DNA from: Rotaria macrura
Taxonomy: Eukaryota; Rotifera; Eurotatoria; Philodinida; Philodinidae
NCBI GenBank assembly: GCA_900239685.1
Contig: OENT01000353.1
Span: forward strand, 64,359-128,358
Length of the DNA stretch: 64,000 nt
Direction: 5' to 3'
Of this stretch, positions 11,405 to 23,253 are shown piece by piece; position 1 is the first letter of the stretch; each line of letters starts with the position of its first letter. The notes beneath the pieces are model-generated. The model was not told where the DNA came from. It did no database searches and saw only the letters and a program-made list of their open reading frames with translations. A program made the translations under genes and the position numbers.

Positions 11405-14400
11405 ATTCTATAAATTAAAATAAAATTTATAAAATCTAAGATCGAACGAAAAACTAAAACTTGTCGGATTTCTATAATATATTTTCCGTAGTAAAGATAA
11501 TCTGATTGATGTAAAGAAATTAATCTTCATTGATTTGTCAAAGGAAAGCAAATAAATATTAGCACTAGTTATCCTCATTTATAATTCTTTGTGAAATACA
11601 ATAAAGATATGTCTTGCCTCAGAGAATCTTGAATGAAAAATTTGTTTATTCGAGAAGAAAATGAAAGTAAACTATTTGTAGTTTTGAAAGAAGAATTCTT
11701 TGATCATAAGTATTCTATATTTTGCAAGAGTGAACATAACTACTGTAAACGAGTATTTGATAAAAAAAATAAAATGAACTTGTCTTTTTAACAAAGCGTA
11801 AATCTTTTGAGATTCTTGTAGCTTAGATTACCGGCTGTCGAATTGTTTGCAATATACGCAAAGTAAAATGTTTTTATATTATAATCTGAATTTCGATGAT
11901 TTTTTTTTCTTTACAGGATATTTAATTTCCGTTAAATGAATACGAGTGTGCCTATCGAGTGGAAAGAGAAAAGTTTCATAATTTGTAAGTTCCATAAAAG
12001 TAACATATCTACGCTCTAGAAAATTTTATCATGCTGAACTACTACAAACTAAACTAATTAACTTACAGTGAATTTATGCCTCATAGTTCTGCCCTCTAAA
12101 AATAGTCTGCTAACGCTTGCGAAATTGACATTAATTTAATGAATAGAAGAATAGATTTACGCGCGATAGCTTATATAGAATATGATTACTATTGATTCGT
12201 AGATCGGTAGATTCCCATTAAATTTTGCATGATTATCTTCATTCTTGAATTGAAATCTATGCTTTTGTTTTACGACAACCAAATGATAAATCGTTTTTGA
12301 TGTTTCACCTTTTGCCTTCTTTGAATTACACATTGAAGAATCGTCAAAGGTAGTTCCTCATGGCTAAGATTATTGTTTTCCCGTGTAGGATTATATCAAG
12401 AGAGAATGCCAGATAAAATCCGTTGCTTTCAAGTCATGTTTTTAATTAACATATAAAAGATTACTTTTATTAATAAATGATTATCTATTAAATGTTATTC
12501 AACAGGTGATTTTCTTTTCTGTAAAAACGGGTGCAAATTTCAGAGATGAACTCCATTTCATGTAGCATGTTGATATATTCCTGCAGGTAAAAAAGATTTA
12601 ATTAAGTCAATATAAGTCTTTAGAAAAATTCTAGTTATTAAATAAACTATTTCTGATTCATGTTTGAAGAATATATTGCGAAAACTTGAAAGTATTCAGC
12701 TCAGCCTTAGTATTTTTTTTCTCGGTATCTTTGACATAATTGAAATGTGCTTTTAACGAATATTGACATTTTAGCAGGAAAACTTATGTATGTCAACTAA
12801 CCTGTTTAGCGATGGTTCACGTTTAGTAAACAATCGATCGTTGAACCTATTGCTGAATGATTAACACATAGGAAAAAATATTCAAAGTAAATACACGAAT
12901 GACATTGACGAAATATAAAATAGTCAACTGTTTATACTTGTTTTAATGATAAAATGTTTTTAGAAAAGACATCATTTTTGAGAGATTGCTTAACTTTCTG
13001 AAGAATTTTTAAGATAAAAATGAATTTATATTTCTTGTCTAGTTCAAACGTAATGCTATTACGTTATTGATAAAATTTTCTTCGATTATTTCAGCAATAG
13101 AAAGAGCTGGAAAGCTCGTTCGAACGCCACGCGACTTAGTCTAGTTTATTCTATTCGTACTACAACAATAAATATGTTTTTGTTTAAGTGTCAAACTTCT
13201 AGAAAACGGTTTTGGTAGAGTAACGTTGCTAGATAAAATGATTTTCAAGTTCCAGTATGCTTACTTTTGCTTTAATTATTTGTAAAAACTAATCTTCAAA
13301 TAAAATGGACTCAGAATGGATTTCTTAAGAGCATTAGAGCAGCTATCGAACAATAAAAACAATATTTTCCTCTAACGACTTTCATTGGTGTAGAAACTCC
13401 AAAAAATCAACGTAACATCACTATACTTCGCTTCATGAATTAATATAATCTTCCTTATATTATGTCTAGAATCGTGTTAATCGTTTGTTTCCACTTCTAT
13501 CCATAGTCTTGCTGTGACTTTAATCACTAAAGATTATGTCGGCACTGGAAACTTGTTCTTTGATCTCCGTAACGCTTGAAATTCCCTCCTGCTAATGTAA
13601 ATGATATTATTTCTGCCTTTGGCAAGAAATATACACATGAGAGAAAATTTTCTAATCTCCACTAGTTTTCTATTTCAGACTTAATACACACTGTAAAACT
13701 CACTGAAATATGAAACTTCTAAAACAGATAAATGCCCTTAGATTTGATGTCGAGATTTACTGCAATATCAACCTATGACATATGTAGTGTACACCAAATA
13801 ATGAATCAGAATGTTTCGATCTGAGCTCATATGCACAAACAGATCTATTTGTGAGCATAATATCAAATCGAAATACCAGAAATCGATCTTCGGATGCATA
13901 CCATGACTTTGGCTAAAATTTCAGTGATATATCTATTTGTGTCAATAAAAGATATAAAGGCAATTATCTTTTCGGATGTTTTATACTTCAATAGGGTCTA
14001 CATCATGTACAGTTCAAAGTCACGAGTGATTAGGCTGTTCAAAACGTTCAATCAATATATGCGAGTTAAGACGTGTTAGAGTGATTTTTAATTATATAAG
14101 TAAACCAGAGGTCAAAATTAGCTTTAAATTTCGTAACAGCGAGTAGCTGTGGAAATATGATCAGTGCATCGGATGCATCGTAAAAAACTAGAGAGGATAG
14201 AAATTAATCATTTTTCGCAAAAACAATTCGTACTTGATAGTTGACCAAACATGTGAAAGCATGGGTTCAGAACTACGTATCAAGATGCTCAGCTAGTTTC
14301 AAAACATTCATTTCAAATTTTAAAATAAATACCTAACTTCACTAAAAGTGCGTGATGTGAACAAGCCGTGTTGTTTTCTTGATCGTAAAATAACTGAATG

Positions 14401-16984
14401 GAAATCACTCTATTTGTAACTTCGTCATTTCTTTCATTCCTCATAACATTTATAATGCTTAAATACCGTCGGCTTAATAGCACATTAAAAATTGTTCAGC
14501 TACATTTCCTGTATTCATTCTGGGGACAATTTTCAAGAATAGATTTATACATATGTGTAGGTAAATTAAAATCGTATAACTTACCGTGCTTTAATCAAAA
14601 TACTGATCTTATAATATAATAATTGTAATTACTTGAATCGTTTCCATTCGCACAGAAGAAAGTCACTAAAGTTCAATATTGGTGTTTGCACTTGCCAGAA
14701 TTTCTCGGTGGTAGTAGCGATAAGTCTACTAGAGTTCATATAGAAGATCATATGTAGTCATATTATGATGGTTTCATAGAATTTTCGATATAGCTTTGTA
14801 TATTGATTGAAAAATCAAACAGTAGATATTTAAGACGAATTTTGGGCTGGAGAAAAACTGAACGATTCGAAAAATATGCTACAGACTGCAACTGAATTGA
14901 ACTTGCTTAGATAGAAATATTGAATGTGTTAAGAAAAATGTTCTCTTCGAATAAAATATTCTAAGAATCTTTAGTTCTGTCTCAAACTTCGTATTGAAAT
15001 GATATTATCTACATTCACAGTGAAACGATCACAATCGAACTCCATAGGTTTCCGTGCACAATTTTCTTTTTTTGACTACAGCCTATTTTTATCAATGTAT
15101 ACTTCAGCGATCAAAATGAACTTGAAGATTGAGCATAGACATCGGTACTTCTCTTTTCAATTATTCGTAAATATTAGAAAATTGAATATCTAAGAAGTGA
15201 TTCGTCTAACGGAAATCCTCTATATAAAGATATAAAAATACCCCGTAATTTAAATGAATCTTCTGTTCTCTAGAAGGAAAATAGCATAAATTTCGACACA
15301 CAAATGTCGAAATGGAGAGTTTTCACATAAAGAGAATGTCGACAGTGCGAGGATGTCAATAAAAACAAATGTCGACGTGGGAAAACGTCGACTAACTAAA
15401 ATGTCGATAATGCAAAAAGAAGACTGAACTATGATCAAGTGATATTTATTATTAATTGTACTTATTTTCTATAAGTAACAAACAATACTAAGAAGAAGAT
15501 CATACATGTATTATATACACATCTGTACTAAATTATTTCGATTTCGTATCAACTACTAATGACGATTGATATTGACATTCGGACAGTTGCATGACTTATA
15601 TTATCTTCGAATTTTTTATCACTTTGCCTAAATTAGACTGTATGAGTTACTCTTTTAAAATGAACTTCTTCATTGTCAACATTCATCCTTGTTAAAAAAA
15701 TGAAAATTTTCTGATATTTAATCGAGTAATGTGCGATACAAGAAACAAAATGATTTGTTCCATATAATCCAGATTTTAAAATGTCACAACTGTCGACATA
15801 GGCTGATCTTTGTCAAGCCAACTTTTATTCAATTAAACTCATGCTCTTCTATTGTGACTAATTTATTTGAAATTGAACGAATAGAAATTGAAAAACGAAG
15901 GAGAAAGTAAGTATTTTCTAATAATATCTATCGATTGACAAATACATGATTTGGTTTATCAAACGGATAGAAACAGGTGTAAATATTATTTAGCTTCCTA
16001 AAAATTTAAGATTTCAATTTTTGTATTGGAAATTATTGAAATTTAATTATTAAAATAAACTTCAGATGTTCATATAGATCTATGTAAATAAACTCAATTG
16101 ATAGCATAAATTTACATGATTTTATTTACAATTAATGTGCTAACAATTTCATCAATATTAGATATAATCAGTAGTTTAATTCGACAATATTTGCACAATC
16201 ATTAACATCAAATGTTCAATATGAATGTAAGAATATTTTGTTATACAATACATTTATAAGAGCAAATCAATCTTTTGGTTCAGTCGAAACATGGAGTTCA
16301 TATTGAACTAATCAATTTTCTTTCACTACAACGATCAAATGGTTGATCTGAATAGGTAAAAGTAAGTATCACAGATGTAAAACCTTGAATAGATATATAA
16401 AAATATTTTGTCTTATTTTTACTAATAGTTAACTAATCAATTAACAAGCAATGAAATCAATATTATCATTTTCGAACATATAACCAGAAAAAAATTATGT
16501 AGCTGAAGATATGTCTATTATTTTTGTATGAAAAAGGGTCACCATTACCTTGTCTTTCATCTAGTACCAACAATAAATCCAATATCAAATTTTTAAAATT
16601 GTATGAAATAATGCATTTACAGAAAAGTGTAGAAGTATGTGCATAAATGAATTAATTAAGGAATCTTATCGGTGAAATCAGAATTTATATGTTAAGAATT
16701 TGAATTTTACTTACTCAGAAATGTTCTGTACTAACGACAAAAAATAGAGAATCTCGTGCAAATTCTACAAATACGGCTAGATGTACTTTGACAATATCCT
16801 TCTTCGGGTGACTTACGCTAAATCATCTTTTCGTTTAATCCTTCATAGCTTCAACTCTATAGATTTAGTTACTTATCCTTCTAAAAATACAAAAGCATTG
16901 CACGTATGTCTATTAAATTTCACATTCTCATTCAACTTTCTCGTTATGTCTTCTGCGAGAAAGATACCGATCAAACAAAGCTAA
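11405..16984. other. Intergenic stretch with one repeat cluster
   Basis: No gene could be supported. The longest ATG frame, 14398-14619 (+, 73 codons), starts with hydrophobic residues but has no other support and is within chance expectation for this base composition. A GTCGAC-type repeat cluster at 15282-15418 is listed separately. Confidence 0.45.
15282..15418. repeat. Cluster of degenerate TGTCGAC motifs
   Basis: Six related units recur at roughly 15-30 base spacing: tgtcgaaatgg, tgtcgacagtg, tgtcaataa, tgtcgacgtggga, cgtcgactaact and tgtcgataatgc. The same core recurs in the palindrome arms at 25360-25890, where units such as tgtcgaccaagcggga and tgtcgacgaaacgggg are seen. I take it as a fragment of the same repeat family. 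A further single tgtcgac lies near 15791. Confidence 0.5.
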
Positions 16985-17628
16985 ATTCATTCACCTGGGA
17001 AGTTACTAACATCACTGTACTTGAATATGTAAGAAAATAGAAACATTCTATGCTACATCAAGGCTTTCAAATAGACACGAATAGGTTCTATTGAATAGTT
17101 TTCTTTTTAAATAAGATTTCATATCGTGAAGAAATCAACATTTTATTCATTGATTAGACTCGCGGTTTCATAATTGTTTGATACAATGTTTTTTCAGTAT
17201 GTTCAATAAATGAAAAAGTCATCTGTGTATTATTGACTTCAATCAAACCGAAACCACCGAGGATTAATGCACCACCCCAGAAATACTTGAGTGAATCAGG
17301 AGGTACATCTGATGCATGATCGTGATTGTTCAGAACGATATCACCGGCGCCAACTACAAAATAATTCATCTGTGTTCCGTCTAAATCATCGACTATGTGC
17401 TTTCAAAAACAAAAAAGAAAGTCAACATTTAGATTTACATATTGAAATTCGCAAAAAGAAAACGGAGATCTCTACTTGAAGATTATGATCAACAAGACAC
17501 TTAGTTGGGCCATGCTCTGCAACTGAGTAGACTGGAAAATGACCACTAACAATCAGATATGGGGCACTGACGAAGATAAACAAATGATTCAAAACTATAT
17601 GTTCATCTAATTGTGATCATATATGTAC
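16985..17628 (-). pseudogene. Truncated ACP5-like phosphatase copy (3' end only)
   Basis: This segment duplicates 23085-23785 in direct orientation, 6.1 kb away. It holds the equivalent of the last exon (17154-17399) and of exon 5 (17476-17566) of the intact phosphatase, but nothing of exons 1 to 4. Exon 5 carries a 57-base deletion with GATC at both ends, which removes 19 codons including most of the GHDH metal-ligand motif. The first 506 bases look identical to the intact gene by eye. The last 120 or so carry three substitutions before similarity stops near 17628. Without start, signal peptide or most metal ligands it cannot be a working enzyme. Confidence 0.9.
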
Positions 17629-18400
17629 CTGTGGAACAGGCGACGCCAGAATACACTTAAGATTGGAATAGTTGTTTTGTTAAAAAAATTCATTTTTTAG
17701 CGGAGTGTTGTTTTAGTGATTGGGACATTGGAACATTCAATAATTCTTTTTCTTTCCCATAAAATGGTTTCCTTCTTAGATGTTTTAAACCTATGATGAG
17801 CAAAATGAAAAATTGAAATTGAATAAAGCACTAAATCACACAGGATTTTATTAATTGATCATGAGCAAAACGAGAGAATGTTTCATTTAATAGGAGAGAA
17901 ACAAATTTGAGAAACTTATTTTCGTGCATTCAACTCTCAACTAATTTCATATGTCAGCTGTGACGATAACAGCATATGGTGGGAAGTGAATGACAACGAG
18001 GAATCATAAAACTTGTTCTGATAAAAATGCTAAGTAAGCACAGTAGTTCTTTTTGACATTTCATACATCACAAGTGTATTACTCTAAGTTTGTGAGAAAA
18101 ACAAACTGAGCATTCGTGACTACATTAAAAAAGTGATTCGAACTGTGGTACGAGCAAAGACTTCTACAAATATATTTTTGAAAAATGAGAAACAACATTT
18201 CGAAGTGAAGTCTTACACTTAACTTATTTGCAAAGGAATAACATTTAATCCTGAAGCGCTGTCTAAAGATTATAAAGTATTTCGAACAAAACAAGCGTAT
18301 CGTTCTCGCAATATTTTTTTTCCTGAAAACCTGTAGATTATGATTGACTCAACCGTTCTGAAAAATTTCAATTACATATTTTATTTAATAATTTAGTCAT
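17629..18400. other. Intergenic stretch, nothing recognised
   Basis: AT-rich DNA between the end of the phosphatase fragment and a lysine-rich open frame. Only short frames without splice support are present. Confidence 0.5.
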
Positions 18401-18751
18401 GTGAAAATTCAATCGACTTCAGGCCTATTTGATGAGGTTCCGCCCACAAAAAGCACAACTAAGTTAAAGCGAATCCAATATATGTGTGTCTTGTCGAGTT
18501 TGATGCGTTTCTTTTATGGTGTCCAAAATCAGTTTAAAAAAATGCTGTTTTACAGGAAAACAGTGGTTTTAATTTCAAAAAAATATAAAAAATTTGCAAA
18601 GACAAAAGGAATTTGGAAGAATACTTCTGAGAAGTTTTCAGCTTTCTCCTATGCGGAAGATTCTTCAGATCAGAATGATATTCCAGCTTCTTTTTTTTCT
18701 TCTTACAGTCACGATAACTCTGGATTTTTCGATACTTTAGATATTGCCTAA
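18401..18751 (+). CDS. Lysine-rich open frame, uncertain
   Basis: An open frame of 116 codons ends at TAA just before the left inverted-repeat arm. It has no ATG at its 5' end; the first in-frame ATG is at 18482, which would leave 89 residues. An acceptor-like TTTAG lies just upstream, so it could be a 3' exon. The product is rich in Lys and aromatic residues, with KKYKKFAKTK in the middle and a Ser/Asp-rich end. No family recognised. It may be a remnant or chance. Confidence 0.22.
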   Translation: MKIQSTSGLFDEVPPTKSTTKLKRIQYMCVLSSLMRFFYGVQNQFKKMLFYRKTVVLISKKYKKFAKTKGIWKNTSEKFSAFSYAEDSSDQNDIPASFFSSYSHDNSGFFDTLDIA

Positions 18752-18769
18752 ATCAATCACTCCATCATA

Positions 18770-19245
18770 CTATCACATGTACCATGTTTGATTAGATGAT
18801 TGGGAGCATAAGTAGAATAAATGTCCTTCTTCGTAAATAATTGAAAGTCAAATAAGCATTGACTCAGAACAAAATATCGTGAGACTTTCTTGGGGATCAT
18901 AGTAGCGATGATGAGTTGATAATTATAGTTTTGTTCGAAAGAAGTTACAAACTTGAAGCATAGCACTCAGAGGCTCCAAGAACCTATTGGAATAAACAAT
19001 AAATATAATCTTTTGGTCAAAAGGGAAGTATTTATGGTCAGAGGAAGATTTTCTGGATCGTTGAAAGACGCAGAGAAGGGCATAAATGACTACTGCAGAA
19101 CTGCAGTCGTAAAATTATATCATTTTTATTTTGAACGAAAAACGATCAAAGGTAACATGAAAGTGACACTAGGACAAAATCATAGATGAATAGCAGAATA
19201 TCTTGAAGAAATACTTTCTAGCGATCGTGATGGTTGAACGATAGT
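18770..19245. repeat. Left arm of long inverted repeat around the GTPase gene
   Basis: The sequence matches the reverse complement of 20910-21373 over about 450 bases with many substitutions and small indels. Clear shared blocks include caatatcgtgagactttct against aaatatcgtgagactttct, gcgatgatgagttga, agttacaaactt and gaggctcca. The outer ends fade near 18770 and 21373. Both arms are open in the same frame for about 60 codons (…FVT.FE.NY..QLIIA…KVSRYF.LSQ), so the arms may come from a coding sequence. With its partner it brackets a 1.66-kb core holding the GTPase gene. Confidence 0.75.
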
Positions 19246-19320
19246 CCAAGCCATGACTGTGATGTATTTATTAGCGTCAGACGGATACACCGACGGGTTT
19301 CCGAAATTTACATATTAGAT

Positions 19321-20154
19321 TTAGTCGTTTTGGCGACTGACTACGGTCACAATTTCTATCGACATTTCATTCGTTTTCAACTGATCGAAGAGTTCATTTG
19401 CTTTTCGTGTGGCTTCCTTATCATTGGAGTCAAGATTTTGGAATATAGTAAAAAGCATGTTACTAAGAGGCCACTGTGCAAGATCGAAGTAATCAGCGAG
19501 GAAATTCCAACATCGCTTCATTAGAGTTAGTAAAAATTCAGTCGATTTCTCAAAACCGAAAGGTTGGTGCAATGAATGTTTAGCAAGAGAAAACGCCAGC
19601 GATTCCCTTGACATTCTATACTTCTCTGCAAATTCAGAAGCATATTTTCCTGTCTTCATTGTAGTAACACATATTATATCTTTGAAGTCCATGCCGACTT
19701 TACTTTTCAATAAAGATTCATTTTCTGTTTTCCATGCGTCGATAGGATCATCCAATTCACAATGTGTCACAACCAGTATTATTGGAACATTCTTCCGAAA
19801 TATGCCCTCATAAAAGAGCTTATAATTATCAGAAGCGGACTTGTTGATTCTTCCTTTTCTAATACACATGATCAATAAATGCACACCTTCATCTAAATGA
19901 TGCACCAATTTAATTAAATTCTTGATCGCTTCTTCTGCAGGAAAATTTCCACAGTTAGGTTCGCTTAACCCAGCTGTGTCGTAAAGGCTTAATGCACACT
20001 CACTCACAAATCCTTTATATAACGTTGTTTTAAATGTGCATCCCAAAGCACCATGCCCTGAAGCAGCCATATCTTCATCAAAAACCATGTTAATTACGGA
20101 ACTTTTTCCAACACCAGAGTCGCCGAAAATAATTACATTGATATCTGATGTCAT
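19321..20154 (-). CDS. Fungal-type P-loop GTPase (AIG1/GIMAP-like G domain), 277 aa
   Basis: A single intronless frame runs from ATG 20154 to TAA 19321-19323. I choose this ATG because the codons before it lack another ATG and the Walker A motif follows at once. Motifs: G1 GDSGVGKSS (residues 11-19), a conserved GCTF segment near 38-41 (likely G2), G3 DTAGL (59-63), and G4 reduced to VVTHCE near residue 130 in place of NKxD. The segment AIKNLIKLVHHLDEGVHLL and the following KNYKxFYE-like part resemble a large family of single-domain GTPases common in basidiomycete fungi; the wider superfamily includes AIG1/GIMAP and HSR1 proteins. It probably binds and hydrolyses GTP in the cytosol; its partner is unknown. 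No signal peptide or membrane segment is seen. A possible poly(A) signal (AATAAA) is at 19267-19272. The gene lies between long inverted repeats, and horizontal transfer is a reasonable inference. Confidence 0.85.
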   Translation of the reverse strand: MTSDINVIIFGDSGVGKSSVINMVFDEDMAASGHGALGCTFKTTLYKGFVSECALSLYDTAGLSEPNCGNFPAEEAIKNLIKLVHHLDEGVHLLIMCIRKGRINKSASDNYKLFYEGIFRKNVPIILVVTHCELDDPIDAWKTENESLLKSKVGMDFKDIICVTTMKTGKYASEFAEKYRMSRESLAFSLAKHSLHQPFGFEKSTEFLLTLMKRCWNFLADYFDLAQWPLSNMLFTIFQNLDSNDKEATRKANELFDQLKTNEMSIEIVTVVSRQND

Positions 20155-20909
20155 TTTCAACTATGCAAATAAGAATTGAAAGACTGCAATTGAAGTGGAG
20201 CAGAAAATCATGCGACTCACGAACGAATTATGAAGTTCTCGAAATACCGTTCTTTGTGAATGGAATAAGTAGATTAATTCGATAAAATCAAAGTGACAGT
20301 GTGAGGAAAAATCGGATATTTATGAAAAATTTCTGTTGTGTCATGTCGGTATTTTCGCTTCAACGAATTACGTTCGGGAATTTTCCAACACATTATGAAG
20401 TTAATAAGCCAATGACGTATTTTACATGATTCATTCATATCGTTTCACAATCATTAAATCGTCTTCGATTTACCACCATTATTGTTAGTGTCTTCCGACC
20501 TCCGTAGGAATAGTGAAAATGCGTTCCAGTACAGAGGCAAGCGTTAGTAAACACTTTTGTCACGCTTGATGCATTCATTTGATATTCATACCTTGTCAAC
20601 AATATGCGCGTTACGTTCGCTTCTTCTTAGTCGAAGTTATGGCCACTGTCGAAATAGAATGAAGCTCGAAATAAAGATAGATACGCATACATTGATTAAA
20701 GCTCAGTTGTACTTATTTCAATTTCAAGATTTTCTTAACAAGTTAAAATTCAATATTTCATTCCCATAACGGAACACCAGATATTCGGTGTCTACATAAA
20801 ACACGGTTAAGGCGTTGTTAACCTGTGCGAACAAACTCTGCACCTAAAACACCTGCATGAAGAGTAAACCAATGGTGATGATCGACACATAGTCGGTCAT
20901 CGCATTTAG

Positions 20910-21373
20910 TATCGTTCTACCATCATGATCGCTAGAAAATATTTATTGAAGATATTCTGCTATTGATCTATGATTTTATTCTAATGCCACTTTCATGTTC
21001 GCTTTGATCGTTTCTTATTGCAAATAAACATCATATAATTTTACAAGTTTACTTCTGGAGGAGCCATTTTTGCGATATTTTGCGTCGTTGAACGTTTCAG
21101 AAAGTCTTCCTTTTGACAAAAAAAATTCGTTTCGACCAAACGATTATGTTTGCTGTTTGTTACAATAGGTTTGTGGAGCCTCTGTGTGCTATTCTTGAAG
21201 TTTGTAACTTGTTTCGAAGAAAACTATGATTCTCAACTCATCATCGCCAGCATAATCCCTGAGAAAGTCTCACGATATTTTCTTCTTAGTCAAAGGTCAT
21301 TTGACTTTCTATTAGAACAAGATAGACGACACTTATTCCGCGTACGATCCCAATTAGCTGCCCATGTAACTTT
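20910..21373. repeat. Right arm of long inverted repeat around the GTPase gene
   Basis: Reverse-complement partner of 18770-19245. The inner end shares gatggt(a/t)gaacgata with the left arm. An open frame on the plus strand (part of 21150-21380) matches the minus-strand frame of the left arm (18757-18966) at many residues, including KVSRYF and QLIIA. Confidence 0.75.
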
Positions 21374-21700
21374 CTTTTGAATCATAAAGGGTCTTTGAGT
21401 GTTGTGCTTGGACAGTACTGTATGCGCCAATGATGCATCTAGAATGCTACATTGTCGTGGATGTAGACGCGTGTAGGCAGTTGAGTCGTCTGATGTACAG
21501 TCATTCATTACCCAAACGAGGAATAACTCATTTACATTTGTAGACGCGTGTTGATGCTCACAGAGTGCAATATTTCAGGTTTTGGGTTTGCTTGAACTAG
21601 TAAAATGCATCACTACTTGTTTAGAATGAATGCACATCATGTAGCATCTATACCTGAGAATTCGTTACAGCGCATGTAAAATACAACATTTACGGGTATG

Positions 21701-21996
21701 AATACCAGCTCATCCATTCCAACGCGTCACGTTTCATTCAGTGATACCAGACGCTTCACAACGCATTCATAACTAGAATTGTGTTGTAACGCGCTTACCA
21801 GTTTTAACGCGTTTCATTATAGTTTTTATTAAAAATGCTTGTATTTAGAATCGTAGCCGAATTCTAGTAGAGACCCCTAAATCGGACGGAGTGCTTTCCA
21901 ACGCGTTAAGGGGCATTACTACATTCAAAGAACAACACGGATACTGAATGCGTGCAGCTCACGCACTCAGTTGGAACGAGCTGGCATGCTGGTATT
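21701..21996. mobile_element. Small non-coding inverted-repeat element (MITE-like), about 296 bp
   Basis: The ends are AATACCAGC at 21701-21709 and its exact reverse complement at 21988-21996. Just inside, the left CCATTCCAACGCG pairs loosely with the right CTCGTTCCAACTG. The trinucleotide atg occurs on both outer sides and could be a target-site duplication, though three bases could be chance. The interior is rich in AACGCG words (five or so) and more GC-rich than its surroundings. No coding frame is present. Confidence 0.5.
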
Positions 21997-22521
21997 ATGT
22001 ATAATACGTTAAAGCGCGCTTAGTCGATTCCGTTCCCAGAAAAAAGAACGAAATAACCATTCAACTGTATCGGAATCGAGCCGATTCACCATAGCCATCA
22101 ATGATAGAGTGTATGCTTCTAATTAGAACGGGACTTTCGTTTGCTCATGTTTCGTCTTTAATATCTTTATAAGAAAATGTTCAAATGAGCTGAAATTTTG
22201 TGACAAAGTAGAAAAATCATTTTTCTATTGGCGATCGAAAGAATGTTTTAAAAAAGTTAAGAAATGATTGACTTATGAGTGGTAGTTCAAAGACGACTGG
22301 CAACGGTCGAAATGAGTGCAATGTTCGAAATAAGAACGGTAATGCAAAAGTTGCACCGAATTAGAACAAACCCATATAAACACATGGAAGAAAATACATA
22401 GTACGAAATTCAGCTTATATCTTTTCAAAAATTCAAAATTAAGAAAAATTTTCGCTAGAGAATTTGTTCGTTATATTTTTTCCTATCGCCCTACAAAGGT
22501 TCAGCTCAAAATGTTATTCCC

Positions 22522-23084
22522 TGGATCCCAGAGCAAACAATCAGATGTTAAGATCTGATAAGAGATTCTGCATCTGATCTTATATGATCGTGTAAGATCC
22601 GACAAAAAATCGTATTCTCTGATGCAAGATCTCAGAGACTATGAGTTTTTGTCAGATTCTTGTAAGATTTCGCCCATATTCCAAGATCTTGTATGTATTT
22701 CATAAGATCTTGCGTCAGATTTTTCGACCTGGGATTCGATATCTTCAAACAAACGTCATTGAATTCACTTGAAAACCACAGAAGGATCATTCCCACAATT
22801 GAATCCGATCGAATGCCTGTCAGATCTGATAAAGTTTCTATCGGAGTTTCTCTAATCTGACGAAATGTTATTGGATTCCTGGTTGCGGTCCGATATTCGA
22901 ACCCTACTATCGGAATCCGATTGGATTTCATCGTACGATCTAACAGGCCTCTACTATCGAGATTAAATGCCAATTGCTACACAAATAAGAAAATAGGTTT
23001 TTCCCGTTGGATCCGTTAGTGGTTCCACAACCCGGATTCATATATGATTTCATCAGATCGCCGGATCCTATCAGATCCGATCGG
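22522..23084. repeat. GATC-dense degenerate repeat
   Basis: About 560 bases contain seventeen GATC tetramers, mostly as AGATCT, AGATCC, GGATCC or CGATCG, against perhaps two or three expected for this composition. Phrases such as cagatctgata and ggatccgat recur in both orientations. It ends exactly where the duplicated phosphatase segment begins at 23085. A minus-strand frame at 22632-22973 is a by-product of this repeat and is not called as a gene. Confidence 0.55.
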
Positions 23085-23241
23085 ATTCATTCACCTGGGA
23101 AGTTACTAACATCACTGTACTTGAATATGTAAGAAAATAGAAACATTCTATGCTACATCAAGGCTTTCAAATAGACACGAATAGGTTCTATTGAATAGTT
23201 TTCTTTTTAAATAAGATTTCATATCGTGAAGAAATCAACAT

Positions 23242-23247
23242 TTTATT
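23242..23247 (-). promoter_or_regulatory. Poly(A) signal AATAAA of the phosphatase gene
   Basis: AATAAA on the minus strand starts 7 bases after the TAA stop at 23254-23256. The same signal is kept in the truncated copy. Confidence 0.6.
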
Positions 23248-23253
23248 CATTGA

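Noticed and set aside
14398-14619. 73-codon ATG frame with a hydrophobic start
   Set aside because: Hydrophobic residues are expected from AT-rich codons; no charge bracketing, no splice partner and no motif.
22632-22973. 113-codon minus-strand frame
   Set aside because: It lies wholly in the GATC-dense repeat and has no protein-like pattern apart from that repeat.
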